DNA from: Enterobacteriaceae bacterium UBA7338
GTDB taxonomy: Bacteria > Pseudomonadota > Gammaproteobacteria > Enterobacterales > Enterobacteriaceae
NCBI GenBank assembly: GCA_002480085.1
Contig: DKPJ01000012.1
Span: 62,001 to 126,000 of the forward strand
Direction: 5' to 3'
Length of the DNA: 64,000 bases
In this document: positions 23,715 through 32,793 of the stretch, piece by piece
Position numbering within the stretch: the stretch's first letter is position 1
How the letters are laid out: the number at the start of each line of letters is the position of its first letter
Made by a program: the position numbers and the translations under genes
The notes under the pieces: generated by a model
The model's database searches: none
The model's input: the letters and a program-made list of their open reading frames with translations, nothing else
Told to the model about the DNA's origin: nothing

Positions 23715-25610
23715 TTACATCACCAGACGGCGGATGTCAGACAGCATGTTGTTGATGATGGTAATGAAACGCGCACCATCAGCACCGTCGATCACGCGGT
23801 GGTCGAAGGAGAGAGAGATTGGCATCATCAGACGCGGTACGAACTCTTTCCCGTTCCAGACCGGCTCCATCGCGGACTTGGAGACGCCCAGGATGGCCAC
23901 TTCCGGCGCGTTAACGATCGGCGCGAAGTGGGTGGTACCCAGGCCGCCGATGCTGGAGATGGTGAAGCAGCCGCCCTGCATTTCGCCAGCGGTCAGCTTG
24001 CCATCACGCGCTTTCTTGGAGATCACGGTCAGCTCGCGAGACAGCTCGGTCACGCTCTTCTTGTTCACGTCTTTAAAGACCGGAACAACCAGACCGTTCG
24101 GGGTATCTACCGCTACGCCGATGTTGATGTATTTCTTCAGCGTCAGGCGCTGTGCATCTTCGGACAGGGAGCTGTTAAAGCGCGGCATCTGCTCCAGGGC
24201 AGCGGCAACGGCTTTCATGATGAAGACAACCGGGGTGAATTTCACGTCCAGTTTACGCTTCTCAGCTTCGGCGTTCTGCTGTTTACGGAACGCTTCCAGG
24301 TCGGTGATGTCGGTTTTGTCGAAGTGGGTAACGTGCGGGATCATCACCCAGTTACGGCTCAGGTTGGCACCAGAGATTTTCTGGATACGGCCCAGCTCCA
24401 CTTCTTCAACTTCACCAAACTTGCTGAAGTCCACTTTCGGCCACGGCAGCATGCCCGGCAGACCACCACCGGTAGCGGCAGCAGGTGCAGACTCAGCGCG
24501 CTTAACGGCGTCTTTCACGTAAGCCTGAACGTCTTCGCGCAGGATACGGCCTTTACGACCGGTGCCTTTCACTTTCGCCAGGTTCACGCCGAACTCGCGC
24601 GCCAGGCGGCGGATCAGCGGGGTCGCGTGGACGTAAGCGTCGTTCTCAGCGAACTCAGACTTGCCTTCTGCTTTCGCAGCCGGAGCAGCAGCCGGTTTAG
24701 CAGCCTGAGCCGGTGCAGCAGCTGGAGCCGGAGCGGCAGCGGCCGGAGCCGCAGCAGGCGCAGCGCCTTCCACTTCGAAGACCATGATCAGGGAGCCGGT
24801 AGAGACTTTGTCGCCGGTGTTGATTTTGATCTCTTTAACGGTACCGGCGAACGGTGCCGGGACTTCCATAGAGGCTTTGTCGCCTTCTACGGTGATCAGT
24901 GACTGCTCAGCGGTAACCTTATCGCCCACTTTCACCATCACTTCAGTGACTTCAACTTCGTCACCACCGATGTCCGGGACGTGAACTTCTTTCGCGCCAG
25001 CGGCCGGCGCAACGGCAGCCTGCTCTTTCACTTCCGGTTTGGCAGCGGCGGCAGCCGGGGCAGCGCCCGCGACTTCAAAGATCATGATCAGGGAGCCGGT
25101 AGAGACTTTGTCACCGGTGTTGATCTTGATCTCTTTAACGGTACCTTCGAACGGTGCCGGGACTTCCATAGAGGCTTTATCACCCTCTACGACAATCAGG
25201 GACTGCTCAGCGGTAACGGTATCGCCCACTTTTACCAGGATCTCGGTCACTTCAACTTCGTCACCGCCGATGTCCGGCACGTTCACTTCTTTTGCCGCGG
25301 CAGCGGCTGCAGGTGCAGCGGCGGCCGGAGCGGCTTCTTTCTTCTCTTCCTGCGCAGGTGCAGCAGCTGCTGCACCGTCGGCGGAATCGAAAATCATGAT
25401 CAGTTTACCGGTCTCGGTTTTGTCGCCAACAGAGACTTTGATCTCTTTAACAACGCCAGCCTGCGGAGACGGAACTTCCATAGAGGCTTTATCACCCTCT
25501 ACGACGATCAGCGACTGCTCAGCTTCAACTTTGTCGCCCACGTTGACCAGAATCTCGGTGATCTCTACTTCGTCCGAGCCGATGTCCGGTACATTGATTT
25601 CGATAGCCAT
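23715..25610 (-). CDS. aceF: Dihydrolipoyllysine acetyltransferase (E2 of pyruvate dehydrogenase)
   Basis: AceF is the core of the pyruvate dehydrogenase complex and passes the acetyl group from E1 to CoA. The 631-aa protein has three lipoyl domains in tandem, each with the GDKASMEVP lipoylation motif. They are joined by Ala/Pro-rich linkers and followed by a small E1/E3-binding domain (PLIRRLAREFGVNLAKVKG). The C-terminal catalytic domain has the active-site SFDHRVIDGADG. The three lipoyl repeats are also strikingly alike at the DNA level. It lies 14 bases after aceE. Confidence 0.98.
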   Translation of the reverse strand: MAIEINVPDIGSDEVEITEILVNVGDKVEAEQSLIVVEGDKASMEVPSPQAGVVKEIKVSVGDKTETGKLIMIFDSADGAAAAAPAQEEKKEAAPAAAAPAAAAAAKEVNVPDIGGDEVEVTEILVKVGDTVTAEQSLIVVEGDKASMEVPAPFEGTVKEIKINTGDKVSTGSLIMIFEVAGAAPAAAAAKPEVKEQAAVAPAAGAKEVHVPDIGGDEVEVTEVMVKVGDKVTAEQSLITVEGDKASMEVPAPFAGTVKEIKINTGDKVSTGSLIMVFEVEGAAPAAAPAAAAPAPAAAPAQAAKPAAAPAAKAEGKSEFAENDAYVHATPLIRRLAREFGVNLAKVKGTGRKGRILREDVQAYVKDAVKRAESAPAAATGGGLPGMLPWPKVDFSKFGEVEEVELGRIQKISGANLSRNWVMIPHVTHFDKTDITDLEAFRKQQNAEAEKRKLDVKFTPVVFIMKAVAAALEQMPRFNSSLSEDAQRLTLKKYINIGVAVDTPNGLVVPVFKDVNKKSVTELSRELTVISKKARDGKLTAGEMQGGCFTISSIGGLGTTHFAPIVNAPEVAILGVSKSAMEPVWNGKEFVPRLMMPISLSFDHRVIDGADGARFITIINNMLSDIRRLVM

Positions 25611-25624
25611 TATCTCTTTACCTC

Positions 25625-28288
25625 TTATGCCAGACGCGGGTTAACTTTATCTGCATCGATGTTGAACTTGGTGATGGCTTCCGCTACCACTTTCTTATCG
25701 ATGTCGCCACGTTTAGCCAGTTCGCCCAGCGCTGCTACAACCACGTAAGATGCATCCACTTCGAAGTGGTGACGCAGGTTTTCACGGCTGTCAGAGCGGC
25801 CGAAACCGTCGGTACCCAGTACGCGGTAATCATCAGCCGGTACATAAGTACGAACCTGCTCGGCGAACAGTTTCATGTAGTCAGTGGACGCCACTGCCGG
25901 TGCATCGTTCATCACCTGAGCGATGTACGGCACGCGCGGGGTTTCCATCGGGTGCAGCATGTTCCAACGCTCACAGTCCTGACCGTCACGAGCAAGCTCG
26001 GTGAAGGAGGTTACGCTGTAAACATCAGAGCCGATGCCGTAGTCGTTGGCCAAGATCTGCGCTGCTTCACGAACGTGACGCAGGATAGATCCGGAGCCCA
26101 GCAGCTGAACTTTACCTTTCGCGCCTGCAACGGTTTCGAGTTTGTAGATACCTTTACGGATACCTTCCTCGGCACCTGCTGGCATAGCCGGCATGTGGTA
26201 GTTTTCGTTCAGCGTGGTGATGTAGTAGTAAATGTTCTCTTGCGCTTCGCCGTACATACGCTGCAGACCGTCATGCATGATGACTGCCACTTCGTAAGCG
26301 TAGGACGGATCGTAGGAGATACAGTTCGGGATAGTCAGCGACTGAATGTGGCTGTGGCCATCTTCGTGCTGCAGGCCTTCGCCGTTCAGCGTCGTACGAC
26401 CAGAGGTACCACCGATCAGGAAGCCGCGTGCCTGCTGGTCACCTGCTGCCCAGCACAGGTCGCCGATACGCTGGAAACCGAACATGGAGTAGTAGATGTA
26501 GAACGGGATCATCGGCAGATTGTTGGTGCTGTAGGAGGTCGCCGCAGCCAGCCAGGAGGAACCTGCGCCCAGCTCGTTGATGCCTTCCTGCAGGATCTGG
26601 CCTTTCTCGTCTTCTTTGTAGTACGCAACCTGCTCACGGTCCTGCGGGGTGTACTGCTGGCCGTTCGGGCTGTAGATACCGATCTGGCGGAACAGGCCTT
26701 CCATACCGAAGGTACGCGCTTCGTCAGCGATGATCGGAACCAGACGATCTTTGATCGACTTGTTCTTCAGCATTACGTTCAGGGCACGAACGAAAGCGAT
26801 AGTGGTGGAGATCTCTTTGTTCTGCTCTTCCAGCAGCGATTTGAAGTCTTCCAGCGCAGGCAGCTCCAGCTTCTCGCTGAAGTTAGGCTGGCGGGACGGC
26901 AGGTAGCCGTTCAGCTTCTGACGCTGGGCGTGCAGGTAGGTGTGCTCTTCAGAACCTTCCGGGAAGGTAATGTAAGAGAGGTTTTCAACCTGCTCGTCGG
27001 TCACTGGAACGCTGAAACGGTCGCGGATATAGCGCACGCCGTCCATGTTCATTTTCTTAACCTGGTGAGCGATGTTTTTACCTTCGGCGGTATCACCCAT
27101 GCCGTAACCTTTAACGGTGTGGGCCAGGATTACAGTCGCTTTACCTTTGGTTTCGCGTGCTTTTTTCAGTGCAGCGTAGACTTTCTTCGGATCGTGACCA
27201 CCGCGGTTCAGGGCCCAGATCTGCTCGTCACTCCAGTCAGCAACCAGCGCTGCGGTCTCCGGGTATTTACCGAAGAAGTGCTCACGCACGTAAGCGCCGT
27301 CACGGGATTTGAAGGTCTGGTAGTCGCCGTCAACGGTTTCGTTCATCAGCTGGATCAGTTTACCGCTGGTGTCTTTACGCAGCAGCTCATCCCAACGACC
27401 GCCCCACATCACCTTGATTACGTTCCAGCCAGCACCTGCGAAGATGCCTTCCAGTTCGTTGATGATCTTGCCGTTACCGGTTACCGGACCATCCAGACGC
27501 TGCAGGTTACAGTTGATGATGAAGCACAGGTTGTCCAGCTTCTCACGGGTGGCGATGGTGATCGCACCTTTAGATTCTGGCTCATCCATCTCACCGTCGC
27601 CCAGGAAGGCGTAAACGGTCTGCTCAGAGGTATCTTTCAGGCCACGGTGTTCCAGATATTTCAGGAATTTAGCCTGGTAGATCGCACCGATCGGACCCAG
27701 ACCCATAGATACGGTCGGGAACTGCCAGAATTCCGGCATCAGTTTCGGGTGCGGGTAAGAGGAGAGGCCGTTGCCATGTACTTCCTGACGGAAGTTATTC
27801 ATCTGCTCTTCAGTCAGACGACCTTCAAGGAAGGCACGTGCGTAGACGCCCGGAGAGATGTGGCCCTGGAAGTACACCAGGTCGCCGCCGTCTTTTTCGG
27901 TGCGCGCACGGAAGAAGTGGTTGAAGCACACTTCATAAACGGTTGCAGAAGACTGGAAGGACGCCATGTGGCCGCCCAGCTCCAGATCTTTTTTGGACGC
28001 ACGCAGAACGGTCATGATGGCGTTCCAGCGGATTGCAGAACGAATGCGGCGTTCCAGATCCAGATTGCCCGGGTATTCCGGTTCGTCTTCAACGGCAATC
28101 GTGTTTACGTAGTTGTTAGCCCCTGCACCTGCAGCTACTTTCACGCCGCCTTTGCGGGCTTCAGAAAGCATCTGTTCAATCAGATACTGAGCGCGCTCAA
28201 CACCTTCTTCACGGATGACCGATTCGATCGCCTGTTGCCAGTCGCGAGTTTCGATCGGATCCACGTCATTTTGGAGACGTTCTGACAT
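25625..28288 (-). CDS. aceE: Pyruvate dehydrogenase E1 component
   Basis: AceE decarboxylates pyruvate with thiamine diphosphate and acetylates the lipoyl groups of AceF. The 887-aa homodimeric-type E1 matches E. coli AceE in length. The thiamine diphosphate and Mg motif begins at GDGEMDEPE (about residue 230) and ends around INCNLQ. The start MSERLQNDVDPIETRD is the family N-terminus. It is separated from pdhR by 242 bases that hold an ERIC element, and it reads directly into aceF. Confidence 0.98.
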   Translation of the reverse strand: MSERLQNDVDPIETRDWQQAIESVIREEGVERAQYLIEQMLSEARKGGVKVAAGAGANNYVNTIAVEDEPEYPGNLDLERRIRSAIRWNAIMTVLRASKKDLELGGHMASFQSSATVYEVCFNHFFRARTEKDGGDLVYFQGHISPGVYARAFLEGRLTEEQMNNFRQEVHGNGLSSYPHPKLMPEFWQFPTVSMGLGPIGAIYQAKFLKYLEHRGLKDTSEQTVYAFLGDGEMDEPESKGAITIATREKLDNLCFIINCNLQRLDGPVTGNGKIINELEGIFAGAGWNVIKVMWGGRWDELLRKDTSGKLIQLMNETVDGDYQTFKSRDGAYVREHFFGKYPETAALVADWSDEQIWALNRGGHDPKKVYAALKKARETKGKATVILAHTVKGYGMGDTAEGKNIAHQVKKMNMDGVRYIRDRFSVPVTDEQVENLSYITFPEGSEEHTYLHAQRQKLNGYLPSRQPNFSEKLELPALEDFKSLLEEQNKEISTTIAFVRALNVMLKNKSIKDRLVPIIADEARTFGMEGLFRQIGIYSPNGQQYTPQDREQVAYYKEDEKGQILQEGINELGAGSSWLAAATSYSTNNLPMIPFYIYYSMFGFQRIGDLCWAAGDQQARGFLIGGTSGRTTLNGEGLQHEDGHSHIQSLTIPNCISYDPSYAYEVAVIMHDGLQRMYGEAQENIYYYITTLNENYHMPAMPAGAEEGIRKGIYKLETVAGAKGKVQLLGSGSILRHVREAAQILANDYGIGSDVYSVTSFTELARDGQDCERWNMLHPMETPRVPYIAQVMNDAPAVASTDYMKLFAEQVRTYVPADDYRVLGTDGFGRSDSRENLRHHFEVDASYVVVAALGELAKRGDIDKKVVAEAITKFNIDADKVNPRLA

Positions 28289-28342
28289 GGGGGTATTCCT
28301 TATCTATCTGAGTACGTTAATTAATCTGGAACCTGTCCCATT

Positions 28343-28462
28343 GCACTCTTTGCCCTTCATTCTTCAGGCCGTATCTTTGTTGGCTACGCTCCTCACCCCA
28401 GTCACATAGTTCACTATGCTCCTGGGGATTCGGTCGCTTGCCGCCGCGATACAACCTGAATT
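28343..28462. repeat. ERIC (intergenic repeat unit) element in the pdhR-aceE spacer
   Basis: The segment around 28390-28435 contains both arms of the ERIC consensus. CTCACCCCAGTCAC on the plus strand matches the ERIC2 end, and CTCCTGGGGATTCGG matches the ERIC1R end, joined by an inverted-repeat centre (ATAGTTCACTAT). The full element, about 120 bases, is estimated from the consensus; its outer edges are approximate. It is transcribed as part of the pdhR-aceEF leader and could fold in RNA. Confidence 0.8.
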
Positions 28463-28530
28463 ATTTTGGGCAACCAAAAGCGCAATAAGACAGGTTCTGC
28501 GTGAGTTGCCGCGCGTTTAAAGAACCACGC

Positions 28531-29295
28531 TTAGTCCTTTCGTTGCTGAAGCCTGCGCATTGAGCGTTCCCGACGGCTCTGCTCACGGCTGCGATCCAGC
28601 AATATCTCCTCAATAAATGCCAGGTGACGGTGCGACGCTTCACGCGCCTGCTCCGGCTCCCTGGCAATAATCGCCTCAAAAACACTGGTGCGATGTTTGC
28701 TTACCAGCGGGAGCATCTCCCTGCGGGCATAGAGCAATTCAAAATTCTGGCGAACGTTCTGGGCTAGCATCGGCTCCATGCAGCGTAGCAGATGCAGCAG
28801 CACCACATTATGTGCCGCTTCGGTGACAGCAATCTGATACTGGACCACCGCGCTGGATTCGGCATCGAGATCCCCTGACTCCTGCGCCAGCTCGATGGCG
28901 TGGTGCAGCTCGCGGATACGCACCCGATCTTCATCGGTGCCGCGTAACGCCGCGTAATAGGCGGCAATACCTTCCAGCGCATGGCGCGTCTCAAGCAGGT
29001 CAAATTGGGATTCAGGATGATCGGAGAGCAGTTCGACCAGCGGGTCGCTAAAGCTCTGCCACAGGCTGTTCTGGACAAAGGTTCCGCCGCCCTGGCGACG
29101 AAGCAGCAGGCCCTTGGCTTCGAGACGTTGAATCGCCTCACGGAGCGAAGGACGGGAAACGTCGAACTGCTTAGCCAGCTCGCGTTCGGGTGGAAGTTTT
29201 TCACCGGGGCGCAATGTCCCCTCAAGGATCAAGAACTCCAGCTGCTGCTCAATCACATCGGATAGTTTTGGTTGGCGGATTTTGCTGTAGGCCAT
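28531..29295 (-). CDS. pdhR: Pyruvate-responsive transcription repressor PdhR
   Basis: PdhR is a GntR-family repressor of the pdhR-aceEF-lpd operon, released by pyruvate. The 254-aa protein has an N-terminal winged helix-turn-helix (GEKLPPERELAKQFDVSRPSLREAIQRLEAKG) and a C-terminal FadR-type all-helical ligand domain. It is the first gene of the operon. A perfect palindromic PdhR box lies upstream of its start, giving autorepression. It is divergent from aroP, as in E. coli. Confidence 0.97.
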   Translation of the reverse strand: MAYSKIRQPKLSDVIEQQLEFLILEGTLRPGEKLPPERELAKQFDVSRPSLREAIQRLEAKGLLLRRQGGGTFVQNSLWQSFSDPLVELLSDHPESQFDLLETRHALEGIAAYYAALRGTDEDRVRIRELHHAIELAQESGDLDAESSAVVQYQIAVTEAAHNVVLLHLLRCMEPMLAQNVRQNFELLYARREMLPLVSKHRTSVFEAIIAREPEQAREASHRHLAFIEEILLDRSREQSRRERSMRRLQQRKD

Positions 29296-29842
29296 TATTC
29301 CCTGTCTCTGCCATTAGCCCGGAGTAAATTGGTCTTACCAATTTAATGTTCTTAGCGCTAAAGTAACAAAGTATTCACCTTCTGTCCATACAGGTTTTGA
29401 TTGAAATCAGGGAACCCTGCACATTTTAACAACATTACAGAAATGACGTTTCAGGAATGTAACTTTGCACAAAAGTTACCGTTACCCCTTAAGGAGCAGA
29501 TTTAACCTCTGTGAAACCTGAACATTACCTATTGAACCGATTCAGTGGCCATTATTTTGCATATTCAATCAAATATGATGCTTAATTATTTTTAAACGAT
29601 TGGTTGGGGGGTAGACGGGGTAAGCGGCGAGAATTTACATATGTTTGCTTTTCATCCAACCCGCCGCCGTCCCTGCATAAAGCAGGTGCATTCCCGTGCA
29701 CTTATCACTATTCTGAGCCTTACGAAAGGTATAGGGTGATATTTCAGATCCGACCTACGTAAACCTATAAATACAAAAATGGAATTTTATCCGTACACGC
29801 ACACAACAGCGTACACAAAATAACCACATATGAGGTTTCATG
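29296..29842. other. Divergent regulatory region between pdhR and aroP
   Basis: This stretch of about 545 bases has no convincing gene. Its left end holds the PdhR box (29327-29343). The middle is AT-rich (TTAATTATTTTTAAACG near 29580) and would suit promoters in both directions. I searched for TyrR boxes (TGTAAA-N6-TTTACA) that control aroP in E. coli. I found only imperfect candidates, such as TGTGAAACCTGAACATTA near 29511, so I do not call one. E. coli has a similarly long gap here. Confidence 0.6.
29327..29343. promoter_or_regulatory. PdhR operator
   Basis: The palindrome aattggtcttaccaatt contains the known PdhR core ATTGGT-N3-ACCAAT with perfect arms. It lies 32 bases upstream of the pdhR start, where PdhR blocks its own promoter in E. 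coli. Pyruvate should relieve this repression of the whole pdhR-aceEF-lpd unit. Confidence 0.92.
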
Positions 29843-31216
29843 ATGGAAGGTCAACAGCACGGTGAAACGCTGAAGCGCGGCCTTAAAAACCGCCACATTC
29901 AGCTGATTGCGCTGGGTGGTGCTATCGGGACTGGCCTGTTTCTGGGCAGCGCATCAGTCATTCAGTCCGCAGGGCCGGGGATCATCCTTGGCTATGCCAT
30001 TGCCGGGTTTATCGCGTTCTTAATTATGCGCCAGCTGGGCGAAATGGTGGTTGAGGAGCCGGTCGCCGGATCGTTCAGCCACTTCGCCTACAAATACTGG
30101 GGCGGGTTTGCCGGCTTTGCCTCCGGCTGGAACTACTGGGTGCTCTACGTGCTGGTCGCAATGGCTGAGCTGACCGCCGTCGGGAAATACATCCAGTTCT
30201 GGTGGCCGGAGATCCCCACCTGGGTATCGGCGGCGGCCTTCTTCTTTATCATCAACGCCATCAACCTCACCAACGTTAAAGTATTCGGTGAGATGGAGTT
30301 CTGGTTCGCCATTATCAAAGTGGTCGCTGTAGTCGCTATGATCCTCTTCGGCGGCTGGCTGCTGTTTAGCGGCAGCGGCGGCCCACAGGCCACCGTACGC
30401 AACCTCTGGGAACAGGGCGGCTTCCTGCCCCACGGATTTACCGGGCTGGTCATGATGATGGCCATCATCATGTTCTCCTTTGGCGGCCTGGAGCTGGTAG
30501 GGATCACCGCCGCCGAGGCGGATAATCCGGAAGTGAGCATTCCTAAAGCCACCAACCAGGTTATCTACCGGATCCTGATCTTCTATATCGGTTCGCTGGC
30601 GGTACTGCTCTCACTGCTGCCGTGGACGCGCGTGACCGCCGATACCAGCCCGTTCGTACTGATCTTCCACGAACTGGGCGATACCTTTGTGGCTAACGCG
30701 CTTAATATTGTGGTCTTAACCGCTGCGCTGTCGGTCTATAACAGCTGTGTCTACTGCAACAGCCGGATGCTGTTTGGCCTGGCGAAACAGGGCAACGCCC
30801 CGAAAGCGCTGGCGAAAGTTGACAAACGCGGCGTTCCGGTGGCGACCATTCTTATTTCCGCCTTCTTTACCGCCCTGTGCGTACTGATTAACTACCTTGC
30901 GCCTGGCGAAGCATTTGGCCTGCTGATGGCGCTGGTGGTCTCCGCCCTGGTGATCAACTGGGCGATGATCAGCCTGGCGCATATGAAGTTCCGCCGGGTG
31001 AAAGATCAGCAGGGCGTGAAGACCCGCTTCCCGGCGCTTTTCTACCCGCTGGGTAACTGGATCTGCCTGCTGTTTATGGCGGCAGTGCTGGTGATTATGG
31101 TTATCACCCCTGGCATGGCCATCTCCGTCTGGCTGATCCCGGTCTGGGTAGCGATCCTCGCCGTGGGTTACTTCATCAAGCAGCAAAAAGCGGGAAAGCC
31201 GGCTAAGGCCCATTAA
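29843..31216 (+). CDS. aroP: Aromatic amino acid permease AroP
   Basis: AroP takes up phenylalanine, tyrosine and tryptophan by proton symport across the inner membrane. The 457-aa protein belongs to the amino acid-polyamine-organocation family. It shows about 12 transmembrane segments and the family signature near the start (QLIALGGAIGTGLFLGSA). Of two adjacent ATGs, the second (29843) gives the E. coli N-terminus MEGQQHGE and lies seven bases after GAGG. An imperfect palindrome (GCCCTG...CAGGGC, 31222-31253) follows the gene without a T-run. Confidence 0.97.
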   Translation: MEGQQHGETLKRGLKNRHIQLIALGGAIGTGLFLGSASVIQSAGPGIILGYAIAGFIAFLIMRQLGEMVVEEPVAGSFSHFAYKYWGGFAGFASGWNYWVLYVLVAMAELTAVGKYIQFWWPEIPTWVSAAAFFFIINAINLTNVKVFGEMEFWFAIIKVVAVVAMILFGGWLLFSGSGGPQATVRNLWEQGGFLPHGFTGLVMMMAIIMFSFGGLELVGITAAEADNPEVSIPKATNQVIYRILIFYIGSLAVLLSLLPWTRVTADTSPFVLIFHELGDTFVANALNIVVLTAALSVYNSCVYCNSRMLFGLAKQGNAPKALAKVDKRGVPVATILISAFFTALCVLINYLAPGEAFGLLMALVVSALVINWAMISLAHMKFRRVKDQQGVKTRFPALFYPLGNWICLLFMAAVLVIMVITPGMAISVWLIPVWVAILAVGYFIKQQKAGKPAKAH

Positions 31217-31386
31217 CCGTGCGCCCTGTCCCCTAAATCCAGGGAGGCAGGGCCAATATGAAACTGTAAGACGCTTCACAAAATCTCTTTTGTAGCCGTT
31301 TTGTCCATCTCTGCGCCCCTATCCTGTAACGCATAAATTCCGTAGCAAGCGAATAATCCTTTGTAATATCAACGAGGGATTTCGCG

Positions 31387-32793
31387 ATGGACAATAATAA
31401 GCTGTCAGTGAAAGAGAAGATCGGCTACGGCATGGGCGACGCCGGATGCAATATCATCTTCGGCGCTATCATGCTGTTCGTTAACTACTTCTATACCGAC
31501 ATATTTGGCCTGGCACCGGCGCTGGTCGGGGTGCTTCTGCTCTCTATCCGCGTTATTGATGCGGTAACGGACCCGGTTATGGGGGCGCTGGCCGACCGTA
31601 CCAAAAGCAAATATGGCCGTTTCCGCCCCTAGCTGCTGTGGATCGCCCTGCCCTACGCCGTCTTCAGCGTGCTGATGTTTACCACGCCGGACTGGAGCTA
31701 CCATAGCAAGGTTATCTATGCCTTCGTCACCTACTTCCTGCTGTCGATTACCTATACCGCGATTAATATTCCATACTGTTCATTAGGCAGCGTGATAACC
31801 AACGATCCCAAAGAGCGCGTAGCCTGCCAGTCGTACCGGTTTGTATTGGTGGGCATCGCCACGCTACTTCTTTCGTTAACGCTGCTGCCGATGGTGGAGT
31901 GGTTCGGCGGCGAAGATAAAGCCAAAGGTTATCAGATGGCGATGACGGTGCTGGCCTTTATTGGCATGTGCATGTTCCTCTACTGCTTTGCTACCGTGCG
32001 CGAGCGCGTCCGTCCCGCCGTACCAACCAATGACGATCTGAAGAAAGATTTCCGGGACGTGTGGAAAAACGATCAGTGGGTGCGCATTCTGCTGCTCACA
32101 CTGTGCAACGTCTGCCCCGGCTTTATCCGCATGGCTGCTACGATGTACTACGTCACCTGGGTGATGGGCCAGAGCACCCACTTTGCAACGCTATTTATCA
32201 GCCTCGGGGTAGTGGGCATGATGATTGGCAGCATGCTCGCCAAAGTGCTCACCGACCGCTGGTGCAAGCTGAAAGTCTTCTTCTGGACCAACATTGCGCT
32301 GGCGCTCTTCTCCGGTGCGTTCTACTTCTTTGACCCACAAGCGACGGTGATGATCGTCGTGCTCTACTTCCTGCTCAATATTCTCCACCAGATCCCCTCT
32401 CCGCTGCACTGGTCGCTCATGGCAGACGTGGACGACTACGGCGAGTGGAAGACCGGCAAACGTATTACCGGGATCAGCTTCTCCGGTAACCTCTTCTTCT
32501 TAAAAGTCGGGCTGGCGGTAGCCGGGGCGATGGTGGGCTTCCTGCTCTCCTGGTACGGCTACGATGCAGGCGCGAAGCAACAGAGCGCCACGGCGATCAA
32601 CGGCATCATGCTGCTGTTCACCGTTATTCCAGGCGTGGGCTATCTGATTACCGCCGGGGTGGTTCGCCTGCTGAAGGTCGATCGCACCTTTATGCAGCAG
32701 ATTCAGGCCGACCTGGAGAAACGCCGCATTAACTACCGCGAGCTGAGTGAAAGCAGCGAACTTCCGGCAAGCGACAACGTGAGGAAAGCATAA
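31387..32793 (+). pseudogene. Glycoside-pentoside-hexuronide (GPH) family sugar transporter, interrupted by an amber codon
   Basis: The frame from 31387 encodes a GPH-family cation symporter related to YicJ and XynT. It begins with NKLSVKEKIGYGMGDAGCN, has the ADRTKSKYGRFRP loop, and then about ten more membrane segments. A TAG at 31630-31632 falls right after GRFRP, where relatives have Trp (GRFRPW). The same frame then continues to 32793 with no other defect: 81 codons before and 386 after. One base change (TGG to TAG) explains it. The stop would remove most of the membrane domain. It may be a recent inactivating mutation or a sequence error. The gene ends in TAATG, shared with the GH43 start, so the pair should be translated together. 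Confidence 0.9.

Noticed and set aside
25766..28285. Long open frame (839 codons) on the plus strand, opposite aceE
   Set aside because: It mirrors the codons of the strongly biased aceE gene. The protein has no recognisable domain, and aceE is unquestionable on the other strand.
29500..29540. Possible TyrR box upstream of aroP
   Set aside because: TGTGAA-N6-ACATTA departs too far from TGTAAA-N6-TTTACA to call, although TyrR control of aroP is known in E. coli.
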